A DNA stretch of 64,000 bases, taken from positions 1-64,000 of the forward strand of contig NZ_CP136420.1 in the NCBI RefSeq assembly GCF_045278715.1, in the 5' to 3' direction. The notes beneath the pieces were generated by a model. That model was given only the letters and a program-made list of their open reading frames with translations. It had not been told where the DNA came from and made no database searches. The stretch is from Neomoorella carbonis. GTDB lineage: Bacteria; Bacillota; DSM-521; Neomoorellales; Neomoorellaceae. A program made the translations under genes and the position numbers. Shown piece by piece: positions 8,837-16,892 of the stretch. Positions within the stretch are counted from its first letter, which is position 1; the number at the start of each line of letters is the position of its first letter.

Positions 8837-9724
8837 ATGGCAGCAGAAAAGGGAACCTGGACGGTAAAAAAAGGCCTGGCGGAGATGCTGAAAGGTGGCG
8901 TCATCATGGATGTCACCACCCCGGAACAGGCTAAAATTGCCGAAGAGGCCGGGGCCTGCGCCGTGATGGCCCTGGAACGGGTGCCGGCCGACATCCGCGC
9001 TGCCGGCGGGGTGGCCCGCATGGCCGACCCTACGGTTATCTTACGGATTATGGACGCCGTAACCATCCCGGTGATGGCCAAGGCCAGGATCGGCCATTTC
9101 GTGGAGGCGCAGATTTTAGAAGCCCTGGGCGTTGACTATATCGATGAAAGCGAAGTACTCACCCCGGCCGATGAAGAGTTCCATATCAATAAACATGAAT
9201 TCAAAGTGCCCTTTGTCTGCGGCGCCCGCAATCTCGGCGAGGCTTTAAGGCGCATCGGCGAGGGGGCGGCCATGATCCGCACCAAGGGCGAGCCCGGTAC
9301 CGGCAATGTCGTGGAGGCCGTCCGTCATATGCGCCGGGTGATGAGCGAGATCAGGCGGGTGCAGAACCTGCCCGATGAGGAATTGATGACCTTTGCCAAA
9401 GAAATTCAGGCTCCCTATGAGCTGGTCAAGCAGGTGAAGGAACTGGGGCGTTTGCCGGTAGTCAACTTTGCCGCTGGCGGTATTGCCACCCCGGCGGATG
9501 CCGCTCTAATGATGCAGCTGGGCGCCGACGGCATCTTCGTCGGCTCCGGTATCTTTAAATCCAGCGACCCCATGAAGCGGGCGCGGGCCATTGTGGCCGC
9601 TACCACCCACTTCCGGGAACCGGAGGTCCTGGCCGAGGTTTCGAAAGACCTGGGCGAAGCCATGCCCGGGTTGGACATTGCCACCATCAGGCAGGAAGAA
9701 CGCATGCAGGAACGCGGCTGGTAA
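8837..9724 (+). CDS. pdxS: Pyridoxal 5'-phosphate synthase subunit PdxS
   Basis: Lyase subunit of the ribose-5-phosphate-dependent vitamin B6 pathway: it combines ribulose/ribose 5-phosphate, glyceraldehyde 3-phosphate and ammonia from PdxT into PLP. The TIM-barrel protein shows GGVIMDVTTPEQAKIAEEAG, ALERVPADIRAAGGVARM with a catalytic Lys in MAKARIGH, and VNFAAGGIATPADAALMM. An in-frame upstream extension exists (GTG 8792, ATG 8822), but ATG 8837 follows a GGGGGGA and gives the standard 295-aa length. pdxT follows after 18 bp. Confidence 0.97.
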   Translation: MAAEKGTWTVKKGLAEMLKGGVIMDVTTPEQAKIAEEAGACAVMALERVPADIRAAGGVARMADPTVILRIMDAVTIPVMAKARIGHFVEAQILEALGVDYIDESEVLTPADEEFHINKHEFKVPFVCGARNLGEALRRIGEGAAMIRTKGEPGTGNVVEAVRHMRRVMSEIRRVQNLPDEELMTFAKEIQAPYELVKQVKELGRLPVVNFAAGGIATPADAALMMQLGADGIFVGSGIFKSSDPMKRARAIVAATTHFREPEVLAEVSKDLGEAMPGLDIATIRQEERMQERGW

Positions 9725-9742
9725 TAGCGAGGCGAGTTAAAA

Positions 9743-10309
9743 ATGAAAATTGGCGTACTGGCCATGCAGGGTGCCTTCCGGGAGCATATCGCCTCCCTGG
9801 CGGCCCTGGGTGTTGAGGGTGTAGAGATCAGGCGGAAAAGGCAGCTGGAAGGTATTGACGGGCTGATCATACCGGGCGGCGAGAGTACGACCATCGGCAA
9901 GCTAATGGTAGACTTCAACCTCCTGGAGCCCATCCGGGAACTGGCGGCGGCAGGGATGCCGCTCTTTGGCACCTGTGCCGGGATGGTGCTCCTGGCCAGG
10001 GATATAATCGGCAGCGACCAGCCCCGGCTTGGTCTGATGCACGTGAGTGTCCAGCGCAATGCCTTCGGCCGCCAGGTGGACAGCTTTGAGGTTGACCTGG
10101 AGATCCCCGTCCTGGGCGAGGAGCCCTTCCATGCCGTCTTTATCCGCGCTCCCTACCTGGAGAGGGTAGAACCCCCGGCGGAATCCCTGGCAACCTTTAT
10201 GGGTAAGACCGTCATGGCCCGCCAGGGGAACCTCCTGGCGACGGCCTTCCACCCGGAACTGACTAAAGATTTACGAGTACACCGCTATTTCCTGGAGATG
10301 ATAAAATAA
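9743..10309 (+). CDS. pdxT: PLP synthase glutaminase subunit PdxT
   Basis: Class I glutamine amidotransferase that releases ammonia from glutamine and channels it to PdxS. The 188-aa protein begins MKIGVLAMQGAFREH and has the PGGESTTIG oxyanion region, the nucleophile elbow GTCAGMVLLA with catalytic Cys, and the His-x-Glu pair in TAFHPEL. Directly downstream of pdxS in an operon that ends at a clear terminator overlapping the stop codon. Confidence 0.97.
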   Translation: MKIGVLAMQGAFREHIASLAALGVEGVEIRRKRQLEGIDGLIIPGGESTTIGKLMVDFNLLEPIRELAAAGMPLFGTCAGMVLLARDIIGSDQPRLGLMHVSVQRNAFGRQVDSFEVDLEIPVLGEEPFHAVFIRAPYLERVEPPAESLATFMGKTVMARQGNLLATAFHPELTKDLRVHRYFLEMIK

Positions 10310-10334
10310 GAGGGCTGGCGAAAGCCCTCTTTTC
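10309..10334 (+). terminator. Intrinsic terminator of pdxST
   Basis: AGAGGGCT (10309-10316) pairs with AGCCCTCT (10323-10330), followed by a T run. It begins at the pdxT stop codon. Confidence 0.8.
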
Positions 10335-10437
10335 TGTCGCCTTGCATCTAGAAACCGCACAGATCACCTTTTTTCCACAGAAAGCCTGCAGGTGCTAAAT
10401 CGTCACCTAACAGGAAACAACTACTTATGGAGGCTAA

Positions 10438-11574
10438 ATGAAAACAATTCAACTTTGTAACCGCAGCATAGATGTTTTAAAGGCTTACCAGGCACCTACG
10501 GGTGCCTTCCCGGCGGCTCCTGATTACCCGCCCTATAATTACGTCTGGCTGCGGGACGGGACCTTTATCGCCCGCGCCTTAGATCTGGTGGGAGAAAGGG
10601 AAGGAGCAGCGGCCTTTTACCGTTTCGCCTCCCGCACTATTGTCGCCCACGGGTTTAAAGTAGAAAGGGCTTTGGCGGCCGCAGCCTGTGGCCGGCCCAT
10701 TGACGATGGCAGCTGCCTCCATACCCGCTATACCCTCAGCGGGGAAGAGGGCCGGGAGCCCTGGGGCAATTTCCAGCTGGACGGCTACGGCACCTTTCTC
10801 TGGGGCCTGGCCGCCCACCTGCAGGCCGGCGGCCCCTGGGAAGATATTTACCGCCGGGCCGTTGACCTGGTGGTGCGCTACCTCACCGGCCTCTGGCAGC
10901 ACCCCTGCCTGGACTGCTGGGAGGAATACGGTGACTACCGCCACCCCTCCACCCTGGCGGCCATATATGGCGGCTTGAAAGCTATTTTACCCTGGCTGGA
11001 GGACGAAAGCCGGAAAACAGGATTCCACGATGCCGGCGGGGAACCTGAAGGGGAGCAAAATCCGGGACGGATGGTTTTAAAGGTAGATGATGTACTGGAA
11101 CGGCTGCCTGAACTGGCCAGGAGTGAGTTTATCCGGGACGGTAACTGGGTAAAGTTTGCCGGGCAGGATGCCGTTGATGCCAATCTCCTCTGGCTGGGAG
11201 TACCCTTCGGCCTCTGCAGCCTGGACGATCCCGTTTTCACGGCGACGGTGGCCAGGATCGCAACCGAACTTTGTTCCGGTGGCGTCAAGCGTTATGCTGC
11301 CGATACCTACTACGGCGGCGGGCAGTGGCTGCTCCTCACCGCCTGGCTGGCCTGGTACTACCGCCTGCGGGGGGAAGAAGCCCCGGCCAGGGAGCTCCTG
11401 GCCTGGGTGGAAGACCGGGCCGATAACAACGGCTTCCTTCCGGAGCAGGTGCCGGAAAACCTTACCTCCGAGGCCCACTACCACTACTGGCTGGAGCGCT
11501 GGGGGCCCATCGCCAACCCCCTCCTCTGGTCCCACGCCATGTATATCATTTCTGTTAGGGGCATGGAAGTTTAA
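10438..11574 (+). CDS. Glycoside hydrolase family 15-like protein (glucoamylase family)
   Basis: 378-aa single-domain protein with the (alpha/alpha)6-barrel signature of GH15 glucoamylases and dextran glucosidases. YNYVWLRDGTFIARALD lies near residue 25, WEEYGDYRHPSTLAAIYGG near 160 is a plausible general-acid region, and FLPEQVPEN near 340 is the expected general-base segment. There is no signal peptide, so it is probably cytoplasmic and acts on an internal alpha-glucan or oligosaccharide. It is shorter than secreted glucoamylases because it lacks the N-terminal super-beta-sandwich and starch-binding domains. Monocistronic by position. Substrate is not determinable. Confidence 0.75.
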   Translation: MKTIQLCNRSIDVLKAYQAPTGAFPAAPDYPPYNYVWLRDGTFIARALDLVGEREGAAAFYRFASRTIVAHGFKVERALAAAACGRPIDDGSCLHTRYTLSGEEGREPWGNFQLDGYGTFLWGLAAHLQAGGPWEDIYRRAVDLVVRYLTGLWQHPCLDCWEEYGDYRHPSTLAAIYGGLKAILPWLEDESRKTGFHDAGGEPEGEQNPGRMVLKVDDVLERLPELARSEFIRDGNWVKFAGQDAVDANLLWLGVPFGLCSLDDPVFTATVARIATELCSGGVKRYAADTYYGGGQWLLLTAWLAWYYRLRGEEAPARELLAWVEDRADNNGFLPEQVPENLTSEAHYHYWLERWGPIANPLLWSHAMYIISVRGMEV

Positions 11575-11651
11575 AAAGCAGCCCCTAAGAGGTTGCTTTT
11601 GTAATAACTTTTGTCCGTCGCCATCAGACCTGCAATTGTCAATTCAACTGT

Positions 11652-11680
11652 TTGCAGAACTTACCTCAATCTGATATACT
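11652..11680 (+). promoter_or_regulatory. Candidate promoter of the AbrB/PIN toxin-antitoxin pair
   Basis: TTGCAG (11652-11657) and TATACT (11675-11680) are 17 bp apart, 19 bp before the antitoxin start. Confidence 0.5.
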
Positions 11681-11699
11681 GATATTCGGAGGTGGGATC

Positions 11700-12005
11700 A
11701 TGAACGCTGCTCTAACAGAAACCACAAAAGTAGGGAAGAGGGGCACCGTTGTAATCCCGGCAAGCCTGCGTCGTAGATACGGTTTGAAAGAAGGGGCTTT
11801 GATGATAGCCGAAGCATGCCCGGAAGGGATATTATTGCGCCCGGCGGTGGCCCTGCCCGTAGAAATTTATAGTCCTGAGCGCAAGGCCGAATTCCTTTTA
11901 AATAATTGCATAACACCTGAAGATTATGCCTGGGCCGTCGAGGAGGTACGCCGGCTGGGACTTGATCCGGCCAATATCCCCCACGAAAGGTTAAAAGATA
12001 ATTGA
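11700..12005 (+). CDS. AbrB/MazE-type antitoxin
   Basis: 101-aa protein with an N-terminal SpoVT/AbrB swapped-hairpin domain (VGKRGTVVIPASLRRRYGLK), then a C-terminal tail likely to bind the toxin. Upstream in-frame codons exist, but ATG 11700 follows a strong GGAGGTGG. Its stop overlaps the start of the PIN toxin (TGATG), the usual arrangement of a toxin-antitoxin pair. It probably represses its own promoter, as AbrB-type antitoxins often do. Pairing is inferred from overlap. Confidence 0.78.
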   Translation: MNAALTETTKVGKRGTVVIPASLRRRYGLKEGALMIAEACPEGILLRPAVALPVEIYSPERKAEFLLNNCITPEDYAWAVEEVRRLGLDPANIPHERLKDN

Positions 12006-12421
12006 TGGACCGGCTATTTTTGGATGCCAATGTATTATTTTCCGCCGCTTATGGCAGTCCTGCGTTAAACCAGTTATGGGAAAGGGAACGCCTTAATCGC
12101 TGCCGGCTTTTGGCGTCCAATTATGTAATCGAAGAAGCCCGGCGTAACCTTGAACAACAGGAACATTTAATACGCCTGGAAAAACTGGTGGCGCAACTTA
12201 GAATCGTTCCCGAGGCCGACACCGCCATTCCCTGTCCAATTAATCTTCCGCTGAAGGATCGTCCCGTGATTGTAGCTGCAATCCAGTCCCGGGCAACCCA
12301 TCTCATAACAGGGGATTTACGTCATTTTGCACCTTATCGTGGCCAGGTTATTGCAGGTGTACGCATCTGTACCCCCCGTGATTACTTGAGCAGCCTGGCG
12401 GACGTCGCTACGCCCGGGTAA
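12005..12421 (+). CDS. PIN-domain toxin (VapC/PilT-like)
   Basis: 138-aa PIN-domain protein, predicted metal-dependent RNase. The first acidic residue is in RLFLDANVLFSAAY, a second acidic segment is VIEEARRNL, and a late one is ITGDLRHFAPY. The chosen ATG (12005) overlaps the antitoxin stop; TTG at 12002 is an alternative. The late segment, with GD in place of the usual DxxF(D), resembles the COG1569/PilT group. The target RNA is unknown. Confidence 0.75.
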   Translation: MDRLFLDANVLFSAAYGSPALNQLWERERLNRCRLLASNYVIEEARRNLEQQEHLIRLEKLVAQLRIVPEADTAIPCPINLPLKDRPVIVAAIQSRATHLITGDLRHFAPYRGQVIAGVRICTPRDYLSSLADVATPG

Positions 12422-12520
12422 CCCTCGCAGGTACGGTCGAAGCCGGTACCTGTAGCGATGGCTGCCCTGGCTCTCCCCGGCACTCTGATTTAAAGCATAC
12501 TTTATGCTCTATATGTCCAT

Positions 12521-12553
12521 AAAGCGGAGAGAAAGCGGTGAGAAAGCGGCGAG
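12521..12553 (+). repeat. Three tandem 11-bp repeats
   Basis: AAAGCGGAGAG, AAAGCGGTGAG and AAAGCGGCGAG follow each other without gaps. Only the eighth base differs (A, T, C). Confidence 0.85.
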
Positions 12554-12651
12554 GGTCCGGCATAAGGCGTTAAATATAGTTTAACCTTGAGCGACTTGAC
12601 GAGGGAGCGCAACTTTAATATTTAGGCGGGTTACGAACAAGATACCCCCGT

Positions 12652-12680
12652 GGCCGGGCAACAACCGGCCTGATTTTTTT
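12652..12680 (+). terminator. Intrinsic terminator
   Basis: GGCCGG (12652-12657) pairs with CCGGCC (12665-12670) across a 7-nt loop, followed by TGA and seven T. It would end a transcript about 260 nt past the PIN toxin stop codon. Confidence 0.75.
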
Positions 12681-12912
12681 ATCCCCTGTACCGGCAACGA
12701 AAAAAGACGGCCCGGACCCGGATGGTTACGCAATTAGCCATCACCTCCGGCTCCCCCTACCGCCCCTTTCCAGCCGCCGGGGCAATCGTGATTGCTGCAC
12801 CCCAGGAGAAGCGGCAAGACTAAAGGCCTTGCCGCTTCCTGTATCATGCCAATGAAGCCCCGGCACCATCTCCGCCTTGCCGGCAAGGCCGGAGGCGGAA
12901 TAGTCTCGAGGT

Positions 12913-13326
12913 TTAAGGAAGTGAAGAAAACCTCATTATCTTGAAATGGCGGTCGAAGGTGGCGATACGAGGGATGTTGTTAAGCCGCAAAATAGCGGCG
13001 CTGGTAGCGTCGGCTAAAGTTAGGGAATGATCGGAAAACTTCTCCAGGAGCCTACGCGCTTCCTGCAGAATTTCCTTATCGACCCAGATTATTTCGGTAA
13101 ATCCTTCCTCAACTTGCTGCTTTATTATATCAAGGAACTGCAGGGCTGCCTTTGTATTTAACTTGCGCATCAGTAAAGTATAAGTTTCAGATAGGATCAA
13201 ATCAGAGGTGATAAGCAGGGTGCCTTCGGCTTGCAGGGATAACATCACCTGAGCGGCTTCGTGATGATGCTGGTCGCTCCGGACCAGGTAAGCAAACCAT
13301 AAACCTGTATCAACAAATACTTTCAT
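12913..13326 (-). CDS. vapC: PIN-domain toxin VapC
   Basis: 137-aa PIN-domain ribonuclease of a type II TA system. Acidic active-site positions are visible in MKVFVDTGLWFAY, in LILSETYTLL, and in LTLADATSAAILR near residue 100, with a C-terminal IATFDRHFKIM. All four PIN motifs are present, so it should be active. Its start overlaps the end of the ribbon-helix-helix antitoxin by 4 bp. It reads convergently toward the AbrB/PIN locus. Confidence 0.85.
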   Translation of the reverse strand: MKVFVDTGLWFAYLVRSDQHHHEAAQVMLSLQAEGTLLITSDLILSETYTLLMRKLNTKAALQFLDIIKQQVEEGFTEIIWVDKEILQEARRLLEKFSDHSLTLADATSAAILRLNNIPRIATFDRHFKIMRFSSLP

Positions 13327-13604
13327 TGATTTGCCTCCGGATACCCCGGGCCATATATTATTTCATCATGCCTTTCGCTGGCTGTAAAAGGACTTGCTTC
13401 GCCAGCAAATATTCCTATCGCCTTCAATACCGGATTCTTTTCCGGAGGTGTATTACGCCGCTTCTCCTGCTCAAGGTACATGATCAGCGCCCGGCGAACG
13501 ATTTCCGATTCAGAAACCCTGGCGCGCCGGGACAATTCTTTTAATTCTTTATTCAGGGTAACAGGTACATACAACTGGCGTCTTACCATCTTGATTTGGG
13601 GCAT
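13323..13604 (-). CDS. Ribbon-helix-helix antitoxin (CopG family)
   Basis: 93-aa antitoxin. An N-terminal ribbon-helix-helix (about residues 8-45: RRQLYVPVTLNKELKEL, then ARVSESEIVRRAL) binds DNA; the proline-rich remainder probably wraps the toxin. The overlap with vapC indicates one operon. An inverted repeat spanning the -35 and spacer region of its promoter (13628-13671) is a likely autoregulatory operator. GGAGG precedes the start. Confidence 0.82.
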   Translation of the reverse strand: MPQIKMVRRQLYVPVTLNKELKELSRRARVSESEIVRRALIMYLEQEKRRNTPPEKNPVLKAIGIFAGEASPFTASERHDEIIYGPGYPEANQ

Positions 13605-13627
13605 AAAATTTACCTCCTTCCAGTGTC

Positions 13628-13671
13628 ATTATAGTATAAATGGTGTATAGTGGGCAAGTATTATACACCAT
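13628..13671 (-). promoter_or_regulatory. Promoter with overlapping operator of the RHH/VapC locus
   Basis: On the minus strand TTGCCC (13652-13657) and TATAAT (13628-13633) are 18 bp apart. A perfect 10-bp inverted repeat, ATGGTGTATA (13640-13649) and TATACACCAT (13662-13671), brackets the -35 box. This fits autorepression by the antitoxin-toxin complex. Confidence 0.65.
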
Positions 13672-13804
13672 CTAAATACTTGTAGTGGTAATGTTGGATA
13701 GACTTATTGGTCCTGTCAATTGCAAGACATGAAGATTGATTAAGACTGCCGGTAATGGTTGGCTTTTTAACTATTAAGTTACGGTTTTTTTCGTTAAAAT
13801 GATC

Positions 13805-13833
13805 TTGACATTAAAAATAAATAATCGTAAACT
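13805..13833 (+). promoter_or_regulatory. Candidate sigma-A promoter of the deoR-pfkB operon
   Basis: TTGACA (13805-13810) and TAAACT (13828-13833), 17-bp spacing, about 46 bp before the DeoR start. Confidence 0.6.
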
Positions 13834-13878
13834 CTAAATAAAGAAAATGAAAATATATGAAAGGTATAAAGGCGATAT

Positions 13879-14655
13879 ATGTTCGCAAGCGAACGCAAAC
13901 AAAAGATAATAGAAATCCTGGAGCAAACACCGGCGGTTAGAGTAGCGGAATTAAGCGAGCTCTTCCAAGTATCCGAAGTAACCATCCGCCGTGATCTCCA
14001 GGAATTAGAAGCAGCCGGCCTACTGAAACGTACCCACGGCGGGGCCGTAAGCATGACCACAGCTTCCTTTGAACCAACCCTGACAGAGAAAGAAGAAGAA
14101 CATCTGGAAGAGAAAAAGGCCATCGCGCGGGCCGCGCTGGATTTGATTGCTGACGGCGATACTCTTTTACTGGATGCCGGTTCCACCACCTTACAGCTGG
14201 CCCGCTTGCTGAAGGCGAATAAAAAACAGGCCCTCACAGTGGTGACCAACGCCCTCAATGTAGCCTGGGAACTGGCCTTCGTTGAATCCATCGATTTAAT
14301 CCTCACCGGCGGTCACCTGCGCCACCGCACTCTTTCTTCCGTCGGTCCCATTGCCGACAACACCCTGCTGGGTTTATACGTCGATAAAGTGTTCCTGGCT
14401 ACCAATAGCTTAGATGTCGAGCGGGGCCTGACTACGCCCAATATCTACGAGGCGCAGATCAAACAGAAGATGGTCAAGGCCGGCCGCGAGGTTATCGTCC
14501 TGGCCGACCACAGCAAATTCGGCCGCATCTCGCTGGGATTTGTTTGCCCCATTACTGCCATTCACCGGCTTATTACCGATCCCGGTGCTCCGCAAGAGGA
14601 CCTGGCGCGCCTGAAGGAGCGCGGCGTGGAAGTAATCGTCGCCGGCAGAGATTGA
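13879..14655 (+). CDS. DeoR-family transcriptional regulator
   Basis: 258-aa sugar-phosphate-responsive repressor. The N-terminal DeoR helix-turn-helix (about residues 5-57) contains VRVAELSELFQVSEVTIRRD and LLKRTHGGAV; the rest is the DeoRC sugar-phosphate sensor domain with LLDAGSTTLQLARLL and VLADHSKFGR. It is followed 20 bp later by a PfkB kinase, as in fru and lac/aga operons, where a phosphorylated sugar is the inducer. The effector here is not known. Confidence 0.9.
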   Translation: MFASERKQKIIEILEQTPAVRVAELSELFQVSEVTIRRDLQELEAAGLLKRTHGGAVSMTTASFEPTLTEKEEEHLEEKKAIARAALDLIADGDTLLLDAGSTTLQLARLLKANKKQALTVVTNALNVAWELAFVESIDLILTGGHLRHRTLSSVGPIADNTLLGLYVDKVFLATNSLDVERGLTTPNIYEAQIKQKMVKAGREVIVLADHSKFGRISLGFVCPITAIHRLITDPGAPQEDLARLKERGVEVIVAGRD

Positions 14656-14675
14656 ACTACCAGGGGGAGAAATTA

Positions 14676-15629
14676 TTGCCTGCACCCATCATTACTGTTA
14701 CTTTGAATCCCGCCCTGGACAAGACGGTTGTCATCGAAAACTTTGAGCCTGCCAAAACAAACCGTTCCCGGGTCGTGAGCTACGAACCAGGGGGTAAAGG
14801 GATTAATGTTGCTAAATTTTTACATGAACTGAATTATCCGGTTATTGCCACCGGTTTTCTGGCCGGCCATAACGGTATTCTGATTAAAAAGGCCTTACAG
14901 GAGAGAGGCATTCTTGCAGATTTCATTGCAGTCGAAGGAGAAACAAGGATCAACCTGAAGGTCATTGATCCTGTCAAAAATACTGAAACAGAAATTAATG
15001 AAAACGGGTTTATCGTCAAGAAGGAAGATTTAACCGCCCTGGAGCAAAAGCTCGATGCATTGCTGGCCCGTAGTCGGTTGCTGGTATTATCGGGCAGTAT
15101 GCCAGCTGGCGTTCCCGGTGATTTTTACGCCACCTTAATTCACCAGGGGCAGAGGCATGGTGTTGCCGCCGTCCTGGATGCCGAAGGGGAGGCCCTGGAG
15201 CACGGCCTGGCGGCCAGGCCCCTGCTGGTGAAACCCAATAAGTATGAAGCCGAAACCCTGCTGGGCGAGCAGATCTTTACACCTGAAGACGCCGCCCGGG
15301 CCGGGATAAAAATCCGGCAGGCCGGGGCGGAGATGGTAGTCATTTCCCTGGGCGCCCTGGGGGCGGTGGCTGTGGACGGGCACCAGGCCCTGTGGGCGCA
15401 GCCGCCTCGCCTGGCGGTTGGTAGCACCGTCGGTGCCGGCGACGCCATGGTAGCCGTCCTGGCCAGGGCGATATGTGAGGGGAACGGACTGGCAGAGGTC
15501 TTACCCCTGGCGGTGGCCGCCGGTACCTGGCTTGCTGCCCGACGTACCGGGCCGCAGAAAAGCATCAGCCTGGAAACCATGGTCCGCCAGGTTCAAGTAA
15601 TGCCCATTAAAACCCGTTCTGCTAGATAG
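14676..15629 (+). CDS. 1-phosphofructokinase / tagatose-6-phosphate kinase family (PfkB, FruK/LacC-like)
   Basis: 317-aa PfkB kinase of the FruK/LacC branch, which phosphorylates fructose 1-phosphate or tagatose 6-phosphate to a bisphosphate for aldolase. It starts ITVTLNPALDKTV and has PGGKGINVAKFLHEL for substrate binding and the C-terminal GAGDAMVAVLARAI anion-hole/base motif. The frame is open further upstream, but TTG 14676 with GGGGGAG just before it gives the canonical N-terminus. It shares an operon with the DeoR regulator. Exact substrate is not resolvable. Confidence 0.85.
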   Translation: MPAPIITVTLNPALDKTVVIENFEPAKTNRSRVVSYEPGGKGINVAKFLHELNYPVIATGFLAGHNGILIKKALQERGILADFIAVEGETRINLKVIDPVKNTETEINENGFIVKKEDLTALEQKLDALLARSRLLVLSGSMPAGVPGDFYATLIHQGQRHGVAAVLDAEGEALEHGLAARPLLVKPNKYEAETLLGEQIFTPEDAARAGIKIRQAGAEMVVISLGALGAVAVDGHQALWAQPPRLAVGSTVGAGDAMVAVLARAICEGNGLAEVLPLAVAAGTWLAARRTGPQKSISLETMVRQVQVMPIKTRSAR

Positions 15630-15679
15630 GCTGTTCCGGAAATATGGTTTCCGGTTAAGCAGGGAAGGAGGAAGTTTAT

Positions 15680-16729
15680 TTGAATTCCTATGAACGCGCC
15701 GTGGCTACCCTGAAAGGGGAAATCCCCGACCGGGTGCCAACCTTTGAACTGATGATCGACCCGGCGGTCATGCAGGCTATCACCGGTAGCGACGATTACG
15801 CTGATTTCTGTGAATACGTGGGCCTGGATATAGTCGTCACCGGTACCCCTTCTAAACTATATGAAGAAAAGGTTATAGATCCTGCCAGCCGCACTATTAT
15901 CAACGAATGGGGCATTGTCCGCCGCTACAGCGAGCAGTTGGTTTCCATCCCCCTGGAAGGCCCCATCAAGGAACCTGCCGATATTGAAAATTACACCCCG
16001 CCCGATCCCTATGATGAGAGGCGCTATGTACAGCTGAAAGCCCTGTTGCAGCGCTTCAAGGGTAAAAAGCTGGTTGGCATGCACCTCCACGACTCTTTTA
16101 ACTACCCCGTTTACCTGCGGGGCATGGAACAGCTCTTCATGGACCTGATTATAAACCCGGAACTGGTGCAAAAACTGGTGCGCATATCCGTAGAACACAA
16201 CATCGCCATCGCCGAGCGGGCCATCGACCTTGGCGCCGACTTTATCATCCTGGGCGACGATTACGGCAGCAGCACCAGCACCCTGGTATCCCCGCAGCAT
16301 TTCCGCGAGTTTTTCCTGCCGGGGTTAAAGGAGGTTGTCCAGGCCGTTAAGGCCAAAGGCGCCTTCTGCTTGAAACACTGCTGTGGCAATATCAACGCCA
16401 TTGTCGATGATATGATGGCCACCGGCCTGGACGGCCTGCATCCTCTGGATCCAGGCGCCGGCATGGACATGCTGGCCGTGAAAAACCGCCATCCGCAGTT
16501 AACCGTCATTGGCGGTATCAGTTGCGCCGAACCGTTGACGGAGTACAGCGTTGAGGAATTGAAACAAGAGGTTAAGCGGGTTATCAACCGGGTGGCCCCC
16601 GGCGGCCGTTATATCCTGGCCTCCAGTAATTCTATCCACAGTAAAGTTAAACCGGAAAATTTCCTGGCCATGCAGGAAGCGGCGCGAGAATACGGGATCT
16701 ATGGGAAATCCGGTAAGCTGGCAGGGTAG
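15680..16729 (+). CDS. Uroporphyrinogen decarboxylase-superfamily protein, not HemE
   Basis: 349-aa TIM-barrel protein of the UroD/MtaA superfamily. It starts at TTG 15680 after GGAAGGAGGA. The N-terminus (MNSYERAVATLKGEIPDRVP) is the usual one for this group. The middle contains H233-C234-C235, giving the H-x-C half of a zinc site, but the region that carries the distal Cys in methyltransferases reads LASSNSIHS without cysteine. There is no heme-gene context: neighbours are a sugar kinase and a LacI regulator. Probably an uncharacterised enzyme of the adjacent carbon-source pathway; a methyl transfer role is a guess. Confidence 0.75.
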   Translation: MNSYERAVATLKGEIPDRVPTFELMIDPAVMQAITGSDDYADFCEYVGLDIVVTGTPSKLYEEKVIDPASRTIINEWGIVRRYSEQLVSIPLEGPIKEPADIENYTPPDPYDERRYVQLKALLQRFKGKKLVGMHLHDSFNYPVYLRGMEQLFMDLIINPELVQKLVRISVEHNIAIAERAIDLGADFIILGDDYGSSTSTLVSPQHFREFFLPGLKEVVQAVKAKGAFCLKHCCGNINAIVDDMMATGLDGLHPLDPGAGMDMLAVKNRHPQLTVIGGISCAEPLTEYSVEELKQEVKRVINRVAPGGRYILASSNSIHSKVKPENFLAMQEAAREYGIYGKSGKLAG

Positions 16730-16840
16730 TGCCCGCCCGGATAGGGGAAAGTTAAAGCTTCCTCTAAACCTTTAAACCTAAGTAGGAGGTTAGAATTTTT
16801 TTAAAGAGTAGCAGGAATCGCGAAAGTGGCGTCGAATATA

Positions 16841-16870
16841 TGACAACGATAGTCATAGACAACGTTATCA
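16841..16870 (+). promoter_or_regulatory. Two adjacent LacI-family operator candidates upstream of lacI-like gene
   Basis: TGACAACGATAGTCA (16841-16855) and AGACAACGTTATCA (16857-16870) share the core GACAACG and central CG typical of LacI-family sites. They end 22 bp before the LacI-type start. The same core recurs at 17974. Likely autoregulation. Confidence 0.6.
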
Positions 16871-16892
16871 AATCAGAGGAGTAAAGTTTATT

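Larger units (their letters stand above)
12422..12912. other. Noncoding stretch between two TA loci, with terminator and hairpins
   Basis: No convincing gene. The 5' part (12422-12680) ends in a strong plus-strand terminator and contains a tandem repeat, and may be a long 3' UTR of the upstream TA pair or a separate RNA. The rest holds two inverted repeats: AAGCGGCAAG (12809-12818) with CTTGCCGCTT (12828-12837), and TCCGCCT (12871-12877) with AGGCGGA (12893-12899). Neither has a T run. They may separate the convergent TA transcripts. No known riboswitch class was recognised. Confidence 0.5.

Noticed and set aside
12590..12660. TTGACGAGG-like stretch resembling part of the glmS ribozyme
   Set aside because: Only a short segment matches; the cleavage-site region and pairing pattern are absent and no glmS gene follows.
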